Shown here piece after piece: positions 23,901 through 38,900 of a stretch of DNA of 64,000 nucleotides (within the stretch, counting starts at the first letter, position 1; each line of letters opens with the position of its first letter). Made by a program: the position numbers and the translations under genes. The stretch is from Dryocosmus kuriphilus. Its lineage: Eukaryota > Arthropoda > Insecta > Hymenoptera > Cynipidae. The DNA lies in assembly GCA_038277395.1 (NCBI GenBank), contig CM076190.1, positions 239,830,452 through 239,894,451 on the forward strand. The letters are read 5' to 3'. A model generated the notes under the pieces. It was not told the origin of the DNA. It did not search any database and saw only the letters and a program-made list of their open reading frames with translations.

Positions 23901-26900
23901 CCGAAAAAAAGCTTTCCCGCGGCTTACCGCATCAATATTTTTGTACGGCATTATTTTTCTAACCTTTTTTACATGGTAAATAGTCGATTGCAGCAGATGC
24001 GTTCATTTTTAGATGACATTGCCCGCGTGGAAAAATCGTATATTTATTGTAGATAAATTTCCGAAAAAAAGCTTTCCCGCGGCTTACCGCATCAATATTT
24101 TTGTACGGCATTATTTTTCTAACCTTTTTTACATGGTAAATAGTCGATTGCAGCAGATGCCGTTCATTTTTAGATGACATTGCCCGCGTGGAAAAATCGT
24201 ATATTTATTGTAGATAAATTTCCGAAAAAAAGCTTTCCCGCGGCTTACCGCATCAATATTTTTGTACGGCATTATTTTTCTAACCTTTTTTACATGGTAA
24301 ATAGTCGATTGCAGCAGATGCCGTTCATTTTTAGATGACATTGCCCGCGTGGAAAAATCGTATATTTATTGTAGATAAATTTCCGAAAAAAAGCTTTCCC
24401 GCGGCTTACCGCATCAATATTTTTGTACGGCATTATTTTTTTCTAACCTTTTTTACATGGTAAATAGTCGATTGCAGCAGATGCCGTTCATTTTTAGATG
24501 ACATTGCCCGCGTGGAAATATCGTATATTTATTGTAGATAAATTTCCGAAAAAAAAGCTTTCCCGCGGCTTACCGCATCAATATTTTTGTACGGCATTAT
24601 TTTTCTAACCTTTTTTACATGGTAAATAGTCGATTGCAGCAGATGCCGTTCATTTTTAGATGACATTGCCCGCGTGGAAAATCGTATATTTATTGTAGAT
24701 AAATTTCCGAAAAAAAGCTTTCCCGCGGCTTACCGCATCAATATTTTTGTACGGCATTATTTTTCTAACCTTTTTTTACATGGTAAATAGTCGATTGCAG
24801 CAGATGCCGTTCATTTTTAGATGACATTGCCCGCGTGGAAAAATCGTATATTTATTGTAGATAAATTTCCGAAAAAAAGCTTTCCCGCGGCTTACCGCAT
24901 CAATATTTTTGTACGGCATTATTTTTCTAACCTTTTTTACATGGTAAATAGTCGATTGCAGCAGATGCCGTTCATTTTTAGATGACATTGCCCGCGTGGA
25001 AAAATCGTATATTTATTGTAGATAAATTTCCGAAAAAAAGCTTTCCCGCGGCTTACCGCATCAATATTTTTGTACGGCATTATTTTTCTAACCTTTTTTA
25101 CATGGTAAATAGTCGATTGCAGCAGATGCCGTTCATTTTTAGATGACATTGCCCGCGTGGAAATTGTATCGAAAAAAAGCTATATTTATTGTAGTCGATT
25201 GCATAAATTTCCGAAAAAAAAGCTTTCCCGCGGCTTACCGCATCAATATTTTTGTACGGCATTATTTTTCTAACCTTTTTTTACATGGTAAATAGTCGAT
25301 TGCAGCAGATGCCGTTCATTTTTAGATGACATTGCCCGCGTGGAAAAATCGTATATTTATTGTAGATAAATTTCCGAAAAAAAGCTTTCCCGCGGCTTAC
25401 CGCATCAATATTTTTGTACGGCATTATTTTTCTAACCTTTTTACATGGTAAATAGTCGATTGCAGCAGATGCCGTTCATTTTTAGATGACATTGCCCGCG
25501 TGGAAAAATCGCGTATATTTATTGTAGATAAATTTCCGAAAAAAAGCTTTCCCGCGGCTTACCGCATCAATATTTTTGTACGGCATTATTTTTCTAACCT
25601 TTTTTACATGGTAAATAGTCGATTGCAGCAGATGCCGTTCATTTTTAGATGACATTGCCCGCGTGGAAAAATCGTATATTTATTGTAGATAAATTTCCGA
25701 AAAAAAGCTTTCCCGCGGCTTACCGCATCAATATTTTTGTACGGCATTATTTTTCTAACCTTTTTTACATGGTAAATAGTCGATTGCAGCAGATGCCGTT
25801 CATTTTTAGATGACATTGCCCGCGTGGAAAAATCGTATATTTATTGTAGATAAATTTCCGAAAAAAAGCTTTCCCGCGGCTTACCGCATCAATATTTTTG
25901 TACGGCATTATTTTTCTAACCTTTTTTACATGGTAAATAGTCGATTGCAGCAGATGCCGTTCATTTTTAGATGACATTGCCCGCGTGGAAATATCGTATA
26001 TTTATTGTAGATAAATTTCCGAAAAAAAGCTTTCCCGCGGCTTACCGCATCAATATTTTTGTACGGCATTATTTTTCTAACCTTTTTTACATGGTAAATA
26101 GTCGATTGCAGCAGATGCCGTTCATTTTTAGATGACATTGCCCGCGTGGAAAAATCGTATATTTATTGTAGATAAATTTCCGAAAAAAAAAGCTTTCCCG
26201 CGGCTTACCGCATCAATATTTTTTGTACGGCATTATTTTTCTAACCTTTTTTACATGGTAAATAGTCGATTGCAGCAGATGCCGTTCATTTTTAGATGAC
26301 ATTGCCCGCGTGGAAAAATCGTATATTTATTGTAGATAAATTTCCGAAAAAAAGCTTTCCCGCGGCTTACCGCATCAATATTTTTGTACGGCATTATTTT
26401 TCTAACCTTTTTTACATGGTAAATAGTCGATTGCAGCAGATGCCGTTCATTTTTAGATGACATTGCCCGCGTGGAAAAATCGTATATTTATTGTAGATAA
26501 ATTTCCGAAAAAAAGCTTTCCCGCGCTTACCGCATCAATATTTTTGTACGGCATTATTTTTCTAACCTTTTTTACATGGTAAATAGTCGATTGCAGCAGA
26601 TGCCGTTCATTTTTAGATGACATTGCCCGCGTGGAAAAATCGTATATTTATTGTAGATAAATTTCCGAAAAAAAGCTTTCCCGCGGCTTACCGCATCAAT
26701 ATTTTTGTACGGCATTATTTTTCTAACCTTTTTTACATGGTAAATAGTCGATTGCAGCAGATGCCGTTCATTTTTAGATGACATTGCCCGCGTGGAAAAA
26801 TCGTATATTTATTGTAGATAAATTTCCGAAAAAAAGCTTTCCCGCGGCTTACCGCATCAATATTTTTGTACGGCATTATTTTTCTAACCTTTTTTACATG

Positions 26901-29900
26901 GTAAATAGTCGATTGCAGCAGATGCCGTTCATTTTTAGATGACATTGCCCGCGTGGAAAAATCGTATATTTATTGTAGATAAATTTCCGAAAAAAAGCTT
27001 TCCCGCGGCTTACCGCATCAATATTTTTGTACGGCATTATTTTTCTAACCTTTTTTACATGGTAAATAGTCGATTGCAGCAGATGCCGTTCATTTTTAGA
27101 TGACATTGCCCGCGTGGAAAAATCGTATATTTATTGTAGATAAATTTCCGAAAAAAAGCTTTCCCGCGGCTTACCGCATCAATATTTTTGTACGGCATTA
27201 TTTTTCTAACCTTTTTTACATGGTAAATAGTCGATTGCAGCAGATGCCGTTCATTTTTAGATGACATTGCCCGCGTGGAAAAATCGTATATTTATTGTAG
27301 ATAAATTTCCGAAAAAAAGCTTTCCCGCGGCTTACCGCATCAATATTTTTGTACGGCATTATTTTTCTAACCTTTTTTACATGGTAAATAGTCGATTGCA
27401 GCAGATGCCGTTCATTTTTAGATGACATTGCCCGCGTGGAAAAATCGTATATTTATTGTAGATAAATTTCCGAAAAAAAAGCTTTCCCGCGGCTTACCGC
27501 ATCAATATTTTTGTACGGCATTATTTTTCTAACCTTTTTTACATGGTAAATAGTCGATTGCAGCAGATGCCGTTCATTTTTAGATGACATTGCCCGCGTG
27601 GAAAAATCGTATATTTATTGTAGATAAATTTCCGAAAAAAAGCTTTCCCGCGGCTTACCGCATCAATATTTTTGTACGGCATTATTTTTCTAACCTTTTT
27701 TACATGGTAAATAGTCGATTGCAGCAGATGCCGTTCATTTTTAGATGACATTGCCCGCGTGGAAAAATCGTATATTTATTGTAGATAAATTTCCGAAAAA
27801 AAGCTTTCCCGCGGCTTACCGCATCAATATTTTTGTACGGCATTATTTTTTTTTGCAGCTAACCTTTTTTACATGGTAAATAGTCGATTGCAGCAGATGC
27901 CGTTCATTTTTAGATGACATTGCCCGCGTGGAAAAATCGTATATTTATTGTAGATAAATTTCCGAAAAAAAAGCTTTCCGAAAAATCAATATTTTTTACC
28001 CATTATTTTTCGGCTTACATGCATCAATATTTTTGTACGGCATTATTTTTTGTAAAAATCGTATAATTTTGTACTAACCTTTTTTACATGGTAAATTTTT
28101 GTACGATAACAGCATTGCAGCAGATGCCGTTCATTTTTAGATGACATTGCCCGCGTGGAAATATCGTATATTTATTGTAGATAAATTTCCGAAAAAAAGC
28201 TTTCCCGCGGCTTACCGCATCAATATTTTTGTACGGCATTATTTTTCTAACCTTTTTTACATGGTAAATAGTCGATTGCAGCAGATGCCGTTCATTTTTA
28301 GATGACATTGCCCGCGTGGAAAAATCGTATATTTATTGTAGATAAATTTCCGAAAAAAAGCTTTCCGCGGCTTACCGCATCAATATTTTTGTACGGCATT
28401 ATTTTTCTAACCTTTTTTTACATGGTAAATAGTCGATTGCAGCAGATGCCGTTCATTTTTAGATGACATTGCCCGCGTGGAAAAATCGTATATTTATTGT
28501 AGATAAATTTCCGAAAAAAAAAGCTTTCCGCGGCTTACCGCATCAATATTTTTGTACGGCATTATTTTTCTAACCTTTTTTACATGGTAAATAGTCGATT
28601 GCAGCAGATGCCGTTCATTTTTAGATGACATTGCCCGCGTGGAAAAATCGTATATTTATTGTAGATAAATTTCCGAAAAAAAGCTTTCCCGCGGCTTACC
28701 GCATCAATATTTTTGTACGGCATTATTTTTCTAACCTTTTTTACATGGTAAATAGTCGATTGCAGCAGATGCCGTTCATTTTTAGATGACATTGCCCGCG
28801 TGGAAATATCGTATATTTATTGTAGATAAATTTCCGAAAAAAAGCTTTCCCGCGGCTTACCGCATCAATATTTTTGTACGGCATTATTTTTCTAACCTTT
28901 TTTACATGGTAAATAGTCGATTGCAGCAGATGCCGTTCATTTTTAGATGACATTGCCCGCGTGGAAAAATCGTATATTTATTGTAGATAAATTTCCGAAA
29001 AAAAGCTTTCCCGCGGCTTACCGCATCAATATTTTTGTACGGCATTATTTTTCTAACCTTTTTTACATGGTAAATAGTCGATTGCAGCAGATGCCGTTCA
29101 TTTTTAGATGACATTGCCCGCGTGGAAAAATCGTATATTTATTGTAGATAAATTTCCGAAAAAAAGCTTTCCCGCGGCTTACCGCATCAATATTTTTGTA
29201 CGGCATTATTTTTCTAACCTTTTTTACATGGTAAATAGTCGATTGCAGCAGATGCCGTTCATTTTTAGATGACATTGCCCGCGTGGAAAATATCGTATAT
29301 TTATTGTAGATAAATTTCCGAAAAAAATATTTATTGTAGATAAATTTCCGCTTTCCCGCGGCTTACCGCATCAATATTTTTGTACGGCATTATTTTTCTA
29401 ACCTTTTTTTTTTACATGGTAAATAGTCGATTGCAGCAGATGCCGTTCATTTTTAGATGACATTGCCCGCGTGGAAAAATCGTATATTTATTGTAGATAA
29501 ATTTCCGAAAAAAAAGCTTTCCCGCGGCTTACCGCATCAATATTTTTGTACGGCATTATTTTTCTAACCTTTTTTACATGGTAAATAGTCGATTGCAGCA
29601 GATGCCGTTCATTTTTAGATGACATTGCCCGCGTGGAAAAATATCGTATATTTATTGTAGATAAATTTCCGAAAAAAAAAAAAATTTCCCGCGGCTTACC
29701 GCATCAATATTTTTGTACGGCATTATTTTTCTAACCTTTTTTACATGGTAAATAGTCGATTGCAGCAGATGCCGTTCATTTTTAGATGACATTGCCCGCG
29801 TGGAAAAATCGTATATTTATTGTAGATAAATTTCCGAAAAAAAGCTTTCCCGCGGCTTACCGCATCAATATTTTTGTACGGCATTATTTTTCTAACCTTT

Positions 29901-32900
29901 CTTACATGGTAAATAGTCGATTGCAGATTGCAGCAGATGACATTGCCCGCGTGGAAAAATCGTATTTTTATTGTAGATAAATTTCCGAAAAAATTTCCCC
30001 GCTTACCGTCAATATTTTTGTACGGCATTATTTTTCTAACCTTTTTTACATGGTAAATATTTGCAGCATTCATTTTTAGATGAATTGCCCGCGTGGAAAT
30101 AAATTGTCCCGAAAAAAAGCTTTCCCGCGGCTTTCCCGCGGCTTACCGCATCAATATTTTTGTACGGCATTATTTTCCTAACCTTTTTTACATGGTAAAT
30201 AGTCGATTGCAGCAGATGCCGTTCATTTTTAGATGACATTGCCCGCGTGGAAAATCGTATATTTATTGTAGATAAATTTCCGAAAAAAAGCTTTCCCGCG
30301 GCTTACCGCATCAATATTTTTGTACGGCATTATTTTTCTAACCTTTTTTACATGGTAAATAGTCGATTGCAGCAGATGCCGTTCATTTTTTTCTAGATGA
30401 CATTGCCCGCGTGGAAAAATCGTATATTTATTGTAGATAAATTTCCGAAAAAAAGCTTTCCCGCGGCTTACCGCATCAATATTTTTGTACGGCATTATTT
30501 TTCTAACCTTTTTTACATGGTAAATAGTCGATTGCAGCAGATGCCGTTCATTTTTAGATGACATTGCCCGCGTGGAAAAATCGTATATTTATTGTAGATA
30601 AATTTCCGAAAAAAAAGCTTTCCCGCGGCTTACCGCATCAATATTTTTGTACGGCATTATTTTTCTAACCTTTTTTACATGGTAAATAGTCGATTGCAGC
30701 AGATGCCGTTCATTTTTAGATGACATTGCCCGCGTGGAAAAATCGTATATTTATTGTAGATAAATTTCCGAAAAAAAAAAAAAAAGCTTTCCCGCGGCTT
30801 ACCGCATCAATATTTTTGTACGGCATTATTTTTCTAACCTTTTTTACATGGTAAATAGTCGATTGCAGCAGATGCCGTTCATTTTTAGATGACATTGCCC
30901 GCGTGGAAAAATCGTATATTTATTGTAGATAAATTTCCGAAAAAAAGCTTTCCCGCGGCTTACCGCATCAATATTTTTGTACGGCATTATTTTTCTAACC
31001 TTTTTTACATGGTAAATAGTCGATTGCAGCAGATGCCGTTCATTTTTAGATGACATTGCCCGCGTGGAAAAATCGTATATTTATTGTAGATAAATTTCCG
31101 AAAAAAAGCTTTCCCGCGGCTTACCGCATCAATATTTTTGTACGGCATTATTTTTCTAACCTTTTTTACATGGTAAATAGTCGATTGCAGCAGATGCCGT
31201 TCATTTTTAGATGACATTGCCCGCGTGGAAAAATCGTATATTTATTGTAGATAAATTTCCGAAAAAAAAGCTTTCCCGCGGCTTACCGCATCAATATTTT
31301 TTTGTACGGCATTATTTTTCTAACCTTTTTTACATGGTAAATAGTCGATTGCAGCAGATGCCGTTCATTTTTAGATGACATTGCCCGCGTGGAAAAATCG
31401 TATATTTATTGTAGATAAATTTCCGAAAAAAAGCTTTCCCCGCGGCTTACCGCATCAATATTTTTGTACGGCATTATTTTTCTAACCTTTTTTACATGGT
31501 AAATAGTCGATTGCAGCATTGCAGCAGATGCCGTTCATTTTTTGTAGATAGATGACATTGCCCGCGTGGAAAAATCGTATATTTATTGTAGATAAATTTC
31601 CGAAAAAAAAAAATTTCTTTCCCGCGGCTTACCGCATCAATATTTTTGTACGGCATTATTTTTCTAACCTTTTTTACATGGTAAATAGTCGATTGCAGCA
31701 GATGCCGTTCATTTTTAGATGACATTGCCCGCGTGGAAATATCGTATATTTATTGTAGATAAATTTCCGAAAAAAAGCTTTCCCACGCGGCTTACCGCAT
31801 CAATATTTTTGTACGGCATTATTTTTCTAACCTTTTTTACATGGTAAATAGTCGATTGCAGCAGATGCCGTTCATTTTTAGATGACATTGCCCGCGTGGA
31901 AAAATCGTATATTTATTGTAGATAAATTTTCCGAAAAAAAGCTTTCCCGCGGCTTACCGCATCAATATTTTTGTACGGCATTATTTTTCTAACCTTTTTT
32001 ACATGGTAAATAGTCGATTGCAGCAGATTTCATTTTTAGATGACATTGGCCCGCGTGGAAAAATCGTATATTTATTGTACATAAATTTCCGAAAAAAAGC
32101 TTTCCCGCGCGGCTTACCGCATCAATATTTTTGTACGGCATTATTTTTCTAACCTTTTTTACATGGTAAATAGTCGATTGCAGCAGATGCCGTTCATTTT
32201 TAGATGACATTGCCCGCGTGGAAAAATCGTATATTTATTGTAGATAAATTTCCGAAAAAAAAAGCTTTCCCGCGGCTTACCGCATCAATATTTTTGTACG
32301 GCATTATTTTTCTAACCTTTTTTACATGGTAAATAGTCGATTGCAGCAGATGCCGTTCATTTTTAGATGACATTGCCCGCGTGGAAAAATCGTATATTTA
32401 TTGTAGATAAATTTCCGAAAAAAAGCTTTCCCGCGGCTTACCGCATCAATATTTTTGTACGGCATTATTTTTCTAACCTTTTTTACATGGTAAATAGTCG
32501 ATTGCAGCAGATGCCGTTCATTTTTAGATGACATTGCCCGCGTGGAAAAATCGTATATTTATTGTAGATAAATTTCCGAAAAAAAGCTTTCCCCGCGGCT
32601 TACCGCATCAATATTTTTGTACGGCATTATTTTTCTAACCTTTTTTACATGGTAAATAGTCGATTGCAGCAGATGCCGTTCATTTTTAGATGACATTGCC
32701 CGCGTGGAAAAATCGTATATTTATTGTAGATAAATTTCCGAAAAAAAGCTTTTCCCGCGGCTTACCGCATCAATATTTTTGTACGGCATTATTTTTCTAA
32801 CCTTTTTTACATGGTAAATAGTCGATTGCAGCAGATGCCGTTCATTTTTAGATGACATTGCCCGCGTGGAAAAATCGTATATTTATTGTAGATAAATTTC

Positions 32901-35900
32901 CGAAAAAAAAAAAAAAAGCTTTCCCGCGGCTTACCGCATCAATATTTTTGTACGGCATTATTTTTCTAACCTTTTTTACATGGTAAATAGTCGATTGCAG
33001 CAGATGCCGTTCATTTTTAGATGACATTGCCCGCGTGGAAAAATCGTATATTTATTGTAGATAAATTTCCGAAAAAAAAGCTTTCCCGCGGCTTACCGCT
33101 CAATATTTTTGTACGGCATTATTTTTCTAACCTTTTTTACATGGTAAATAGTCGATTGCAGCAGATGCCGTTCATTTTTAGATGACATTGCCCGCGTGGA
33201 AAATCGTATATTTATTGTAGATAAATTTCCGAAAAAAAGCTTTCCCGCGGCTTACCGCATCAATATTTTTGTACGGCATTATTTTTCTAACCTTTTTTAC
33301 ATGGTAAATAGTCGATTGCAGCAGATGCCGTTCATTTTTAGATGACATTGCCCGCGTGGAAAAATCGTATATTTATTGTAGATAAATTTCCGAAAAAAAA
33401 GCTTTCCCGCGGCTTACCGCATCAATATTTTTGTACGGCATTATTTTTCTAACCTTTTTTACATGGTAAATAGTCGATTGCAGCAGATGCCGTTCATTTT
33501 TAGATGACATTGCCCGCGTGGAAAAATCGTATATTTATTGTAGATAAATTTCCGAAAAAAAGCTTTCCCGCGGCTTACCGCATCAATATTTTTGTACGGC
33601 ATTATTTTTCTAACCTTTTTTACATGGTAAATAGTCGATTGCAGCAGATGCCGTTCATTTTTAGATGACATTGCCCGCGTGGAAAAATCGTATATTTATT
33701 GTAGATAAATTTCCGAAAAAAAGCTTTCCCGCGGCTTACCGCATCAATATTTTTGTACGGCATTATTTTTCTAACCTTTTTTACATGGTAAATAGTCGAT
33801 TGCAGCAGATGCCGTTCATTTTTAGATGACATTGCCCGCGTGGAAAAATCGTATATTTATTGTAGATAAATTTCCGAAAAAAAAAGCTTTCCCGCGGCTT
33901 ACCGCATCAATATTTTTGTACGGCATTATTTTTCTAACCTTTTTTACATGGTAAATAGTCGATTGCAGCAGATGCCGTTCATTTTTAGATGACATTGCCC
34001 GCGTGGAAAAATCGTATATTTATTGTAGATAAATTTCCGAAAAAAAGCTTTCTTTCCCGCGGCTTACCGCATCAATATTTTTGTACGGCATTGGAAAAAT
34101 CGTATATTTATTGTACATATATTTTCTAACCTTTTTTACATGGTAAATAGTCGATTGCAGCAGATGCCGTTCATTTTTAGATGACATTGCCCGCGTGGAA
34201 AAATCGTATATTTATTGTAGATAAATTTCCGAAAAAAAGCTTTCCCGCGGCTTACCGCATCAATATTTTTGTACGGCATTATTTTTCTAACCTTTTTTAC
34301 ATGGTAAATAGTCGATTGCAGCAGATGCCGTTCATTTTTAGATGACATTGCCCGCGTGGAAAAATCGTATATTTATTGTAGATAAATTTCCGAAAAAAAA
34401 AGCTTTCCCGCGGCTTACCGCATCAATATTTTTGTACGGCATTATTTTTCTAACCTTTTTTACATGGTAAATAGTCGATTGCAGCAGATGCCGTTCATTT
34501 TTAGATGACATTGCCCGCGTGGAAAAATCGTATATTTATTGTAGATAAAAATTTCCGAAAAAAAGCTTTCCCGCGGCTTACCGCATCAATATTTTTGTAC
34601 GGCATTATTTTTCTAACCTTTTTTACATGGTAAATAGTCGATTGCAGCAGATGCCGTTCATTTTTAGATGACATTGCCCGCGTGGAAAAATCGTATATTT
34701 ATATTGTAGATAAATTTCCGAAAAAAAGCTTTCCCGCGGCTTACCGCATCAATATTTTTGTACGGCATTATTTTTCTAACCTTTTTTACATGGTAAATAG
34801 TCGATTGCAGCAGATGCCGTTCATTTTTAGATGACATTGCCCGCGTGGAAAAATCGTATATTTATTGTAGATAAATTTCCGAAAAAAAGCTTTCCCGCGG
34901 CTTACCGCATCAATATTTTTGTACGGCATTATTTTTCTAACCTTTTTTACATGGTAAATAGTCGATTGCAGCAGATCGATTGCAGCAGATGCCGCAGATT
35001 TCATTTTTAGATGACATTGCCCGCGTGGAAAAATCGTATATTTATTGTAGATAAATTTCCGAAAAAAAAAGCTTTCCCGCGGCTTACCGCATCAATATTT
35101 TTTGTACGGCATTATTTTTCTAACCTTTTTTACATGGTAAATAGTCGATTGCAGCAGATGCCGTTCATTTTTAGATGACATTGCCCGCGTGGAAAAATCG
35201 TATATTTATTGTAGATAAATTTCCGAAAAAAAGCTTTCCCGCGGCTTACCGCATCAATATTTTTGTACGGCATTATTTTTCTAACCTTTTTTACATGGTA
35301 AATAGTCGATTGCAGCAGATGCCGTTCATTTTTAGATGACATTGCCCGCGTGGAAAATCGTATATTTATTGTAGATAAATTTCCGAAAAAAAGCTTTCCC
35401 GCGGCTTACCGCATCAATATTTTTGTACGGCATTATTTTTCTAACCTTTTTACATGGTAAATAGTCGATTGCAGCAGATGCCGTTCATTTTTAGATGACA
35501 TTGCCCGCGTGGAAAAATCGTATATTTATTGTAGATAAATTTCCGAAAAAAAGCTTTCCCGCGGCTTACCGCATCAATATTTTTGTACGGCATTATTTTT
35601 CTAACCTTTTTTACATGGTAAATAGTCGATTGCAGCAGATGCCGTTCATTTTTAGATGACATTGCCCGCGTGGAAAAATCGTATATTTATTGTAGATAAA
35701 TTTCCGAAAAAAAAAGCTTTCCCGCTTACCGCCGCATCAATATTTTTGTACGGCATTATTTTTCTAACCTTTTTTACATGGTAAATAGTCGATTGCAGCA
35801 GATGCCGTTCATTTTTAGATGACATTGCCCGCGTGGAAAAATCGTATATTTATTGTAGATAAATTTCCGAAAAAAAAAAGCTTTCCCGCGGCTTACCGCA

Positions 35901-38900
35901 TCAATATTTTTGTACGGCATTATTTTTCTAACCTTTTTTACATGGTAAATAGTCGATTGCAGCAGATGCCGTTCATTTTTAGATGACATTGCCCGCGTGG
36001 AAAAATCGTATATTTATTGTAGATAAATTTCCGAAAAAAAGCTTTCCCGCGGCTTACCGCATCAATATTTTTGTACGGCATTATTTTTCTAACCTTTTTT
36101 TACATGGTAAATAGTCGATTGCAGCAGATGCCGTTCATTTTTAGATGACATTGCCCGCGTGGAAAAATCGTATATTTATTGTAGATAAATTTCCGAAAAA
36201 AAGCTTTCCCACCCGCGGCTTACCGCATCAATATTTTTGTACGGCATTATTTTTCTAACCTTTTTTACATGGTAAATAGTCGATTGCAGCAGATGCCGTT
36301 CATTTTTAGATGACATTGCCCGCGTGGAAAAATCGTATATTTATTGTAGATAAATTTCCGAAAAAAAGCTTTCCCGCGCGCTTACCGCATCAATATTTTT
36401 GTACGGCATTATTTTTCTAACCTTTTTTACATGGTAAATAGTCGATTGCAGCAGATGCCGTTCATTTTTAGATGACATTGCCCGCGTGGAAAAATCGTAT
36501 ATTTATTGTAGATAAATTTCCGAAAAAAAAAAGCTTTCCCGCGGCTTACCGCATCAATATTTTTGTACGGCATTATTTTTCTAACCTTTTTTACATGGTA
36601 AATAGTCGATTGCAGCAGATGCCGTTCATTTTTAGATGACATTGCCCGCGTGGAAAAATCGTATATTTATTGTAGATAAATTTCCGAAAAAAAAGCTTTC
36701 CCGCGGCTTACCGCATCAATATTTTTGTACGGCATTATTTTTCTAACCTTTTTTACATGGTAAATAGTCGATTGCAGCAGATGCCGTTCATTTTTAGATG
36801 ACATTGCCCGCGTGGAAAAATCGTATATTTATTGTAGATAAATTTCCGAAAAAAAGCTTTCCCGCGGCTTACCGCATCAATATTTTTGTACGGCATTATT
36901 TTTCTAACCTTTTTTACATGGTAAATAGTCGATTGCAGCAGATGCCGTTCATTTTTTAGATGACATTGCCCGCGTGGAAAAATCGTATATTTATTTGTAG
37001 ATAAATTTCCGAAAAAAAGCTTTCCCGCGGCTTACCGCATCAATATTTTGTACGGCATTATTTTTCTAACCTTTTTTACATGGTAAATAGTCGATTGCAG
37101 CAGATGCCGTTCATTTTTAGATGACATTGCCCGCGTGGAAAAATCGTATATTTATTGTAGATAAATTTCCGAAAAAAAGCTTTCCCGCGGCTTACCGCAT
37201 CAATATTTTTGTACGGCATTATTTTTCTAACCTTTTTTACATGGTAAATAGTCGATTGCAGCAGATGCCGTTCATTTTTAGATGACATTGCCCGCGTGGA
37301 AAAATCGTATATTTATTGTAGATAAATTTCCGAAAAAAAGCTTTCCCCGCGGCAGCAGATGCCGTTCATTTTTAGATTACGGCTTACCGCATCAATATTT
37401 TTGTACGGCATTATTTTTCTAACCTTTTTTACATGGTAAATAGTCGATTGCAGCAGATGCCGTTCATTTTTAGATGACATTGCCCGCGTGGAAAAATATC
37501 GTATATTTATTGTAGATAAATTTCCGAAAAAAAGCTTTCCCGCGGCTTACCGCATCAATATTTTTGTACGGCATTATTTTTCTAACCTTTTTTACATGGT
37601 AAATAGTCGATTGCAGCAGATGCCGTTCATTTTTAGATGACATTGCCCGCGTGGAAAAATCGTATATTTATTGTAGATAAATTTCCGAAAAAAAAAGCTT
37701 TCCCGCGGCTTACCGCATCAATATTTTTGTACGGCATTATTTTTCTAACCTTTTTACATGGTAAGTAGTCGATTGCAGCAGATGCCGTTCATTTTTAGAT
37801 GACATTGCCCGCGTGGAAAAATCGTATATTTATTGTAGATAAATTTCCGAAAAAAAAAAGCTTTCCCGCGGCTTACCGCATCAATATTTTTGTACGGCAT
37901 TATTTTTCTAACCTTTTTTACATGGTAAATAGTCGATTGCAGCAGATGCCGTTCATTTTTAGATGACATTGCCCGCGTGGAAAAATCGTATATTTATTGT
38001 AGATAAATTTCCGAAAAAAAGCTTTCCCGCGGCTTACCGCATCAATATTTTGTACGGCATTATTTTTCTAACCTTTTTTACATGGTAAATAGTCGATTGC
38101 AGCAGATGCCGTTCATTTTTAGATGACATTGCCCGCGTGGAAATATCGTATATTTATTGTAGATAAATTTCCGAAAAAAAGCTTTCCCGCGGCTTACCGC
38201 ATCAATATTTTTGTACGGCATTATTTTTCTAACCTTTTTTACATGGTAAATAGTCGATTGCAGCAGATGCCGTTCATTTTTAGATGACATTGCCCGCGTG
38301 GAAAAATCGTATATTTATTGTACATAAATTTCCGAAAAAAAGCTTTCCCGCGGCTTACCGCATCAATATTTTTGTACGGCATTATTTTTCTAACCTTTTT
38401 TACATGGTAAATAGTCGATTGCAGCAGATGCCGTTCATTTTTAGATGACATTGCCCGCGTGGAAAAATCGTATATTTATTGTAGATAAATTTCCGAAAAA
38501 AAGCTTTCCCGCGGCTTACCGCATCAATATTTTTTGTACGGCATTATTTTTTCTAACCTTTTTTTACATGGTAAATAGTCGATTGCAGCAGATGCCGTTC
38601 ATTTTTAGATGACATTGCCCGCGTGGAAAAATCGTATATTTATTGTAGATAAAATTTCCGAAAAAAAGCTTTCCCGCGGCTTACCGCATCAATATTTTTG
38701 TACGGCATTATTTTTCTAACCTTTTTTACATGGTAAATAGTCGATTGCAGCAGCAGATGCCGTTCATTTTTAGATGACATTGCCCGCGTGGAAAAATCGT
38801 ATATTTATTGTAGATAAATTTCCGAAAAAAAGCTTTCCCGCGGCTTACCGCATCAATATTTTTGTACGGCATTATTTTTCTAACCTTTTTTACATGGTAA

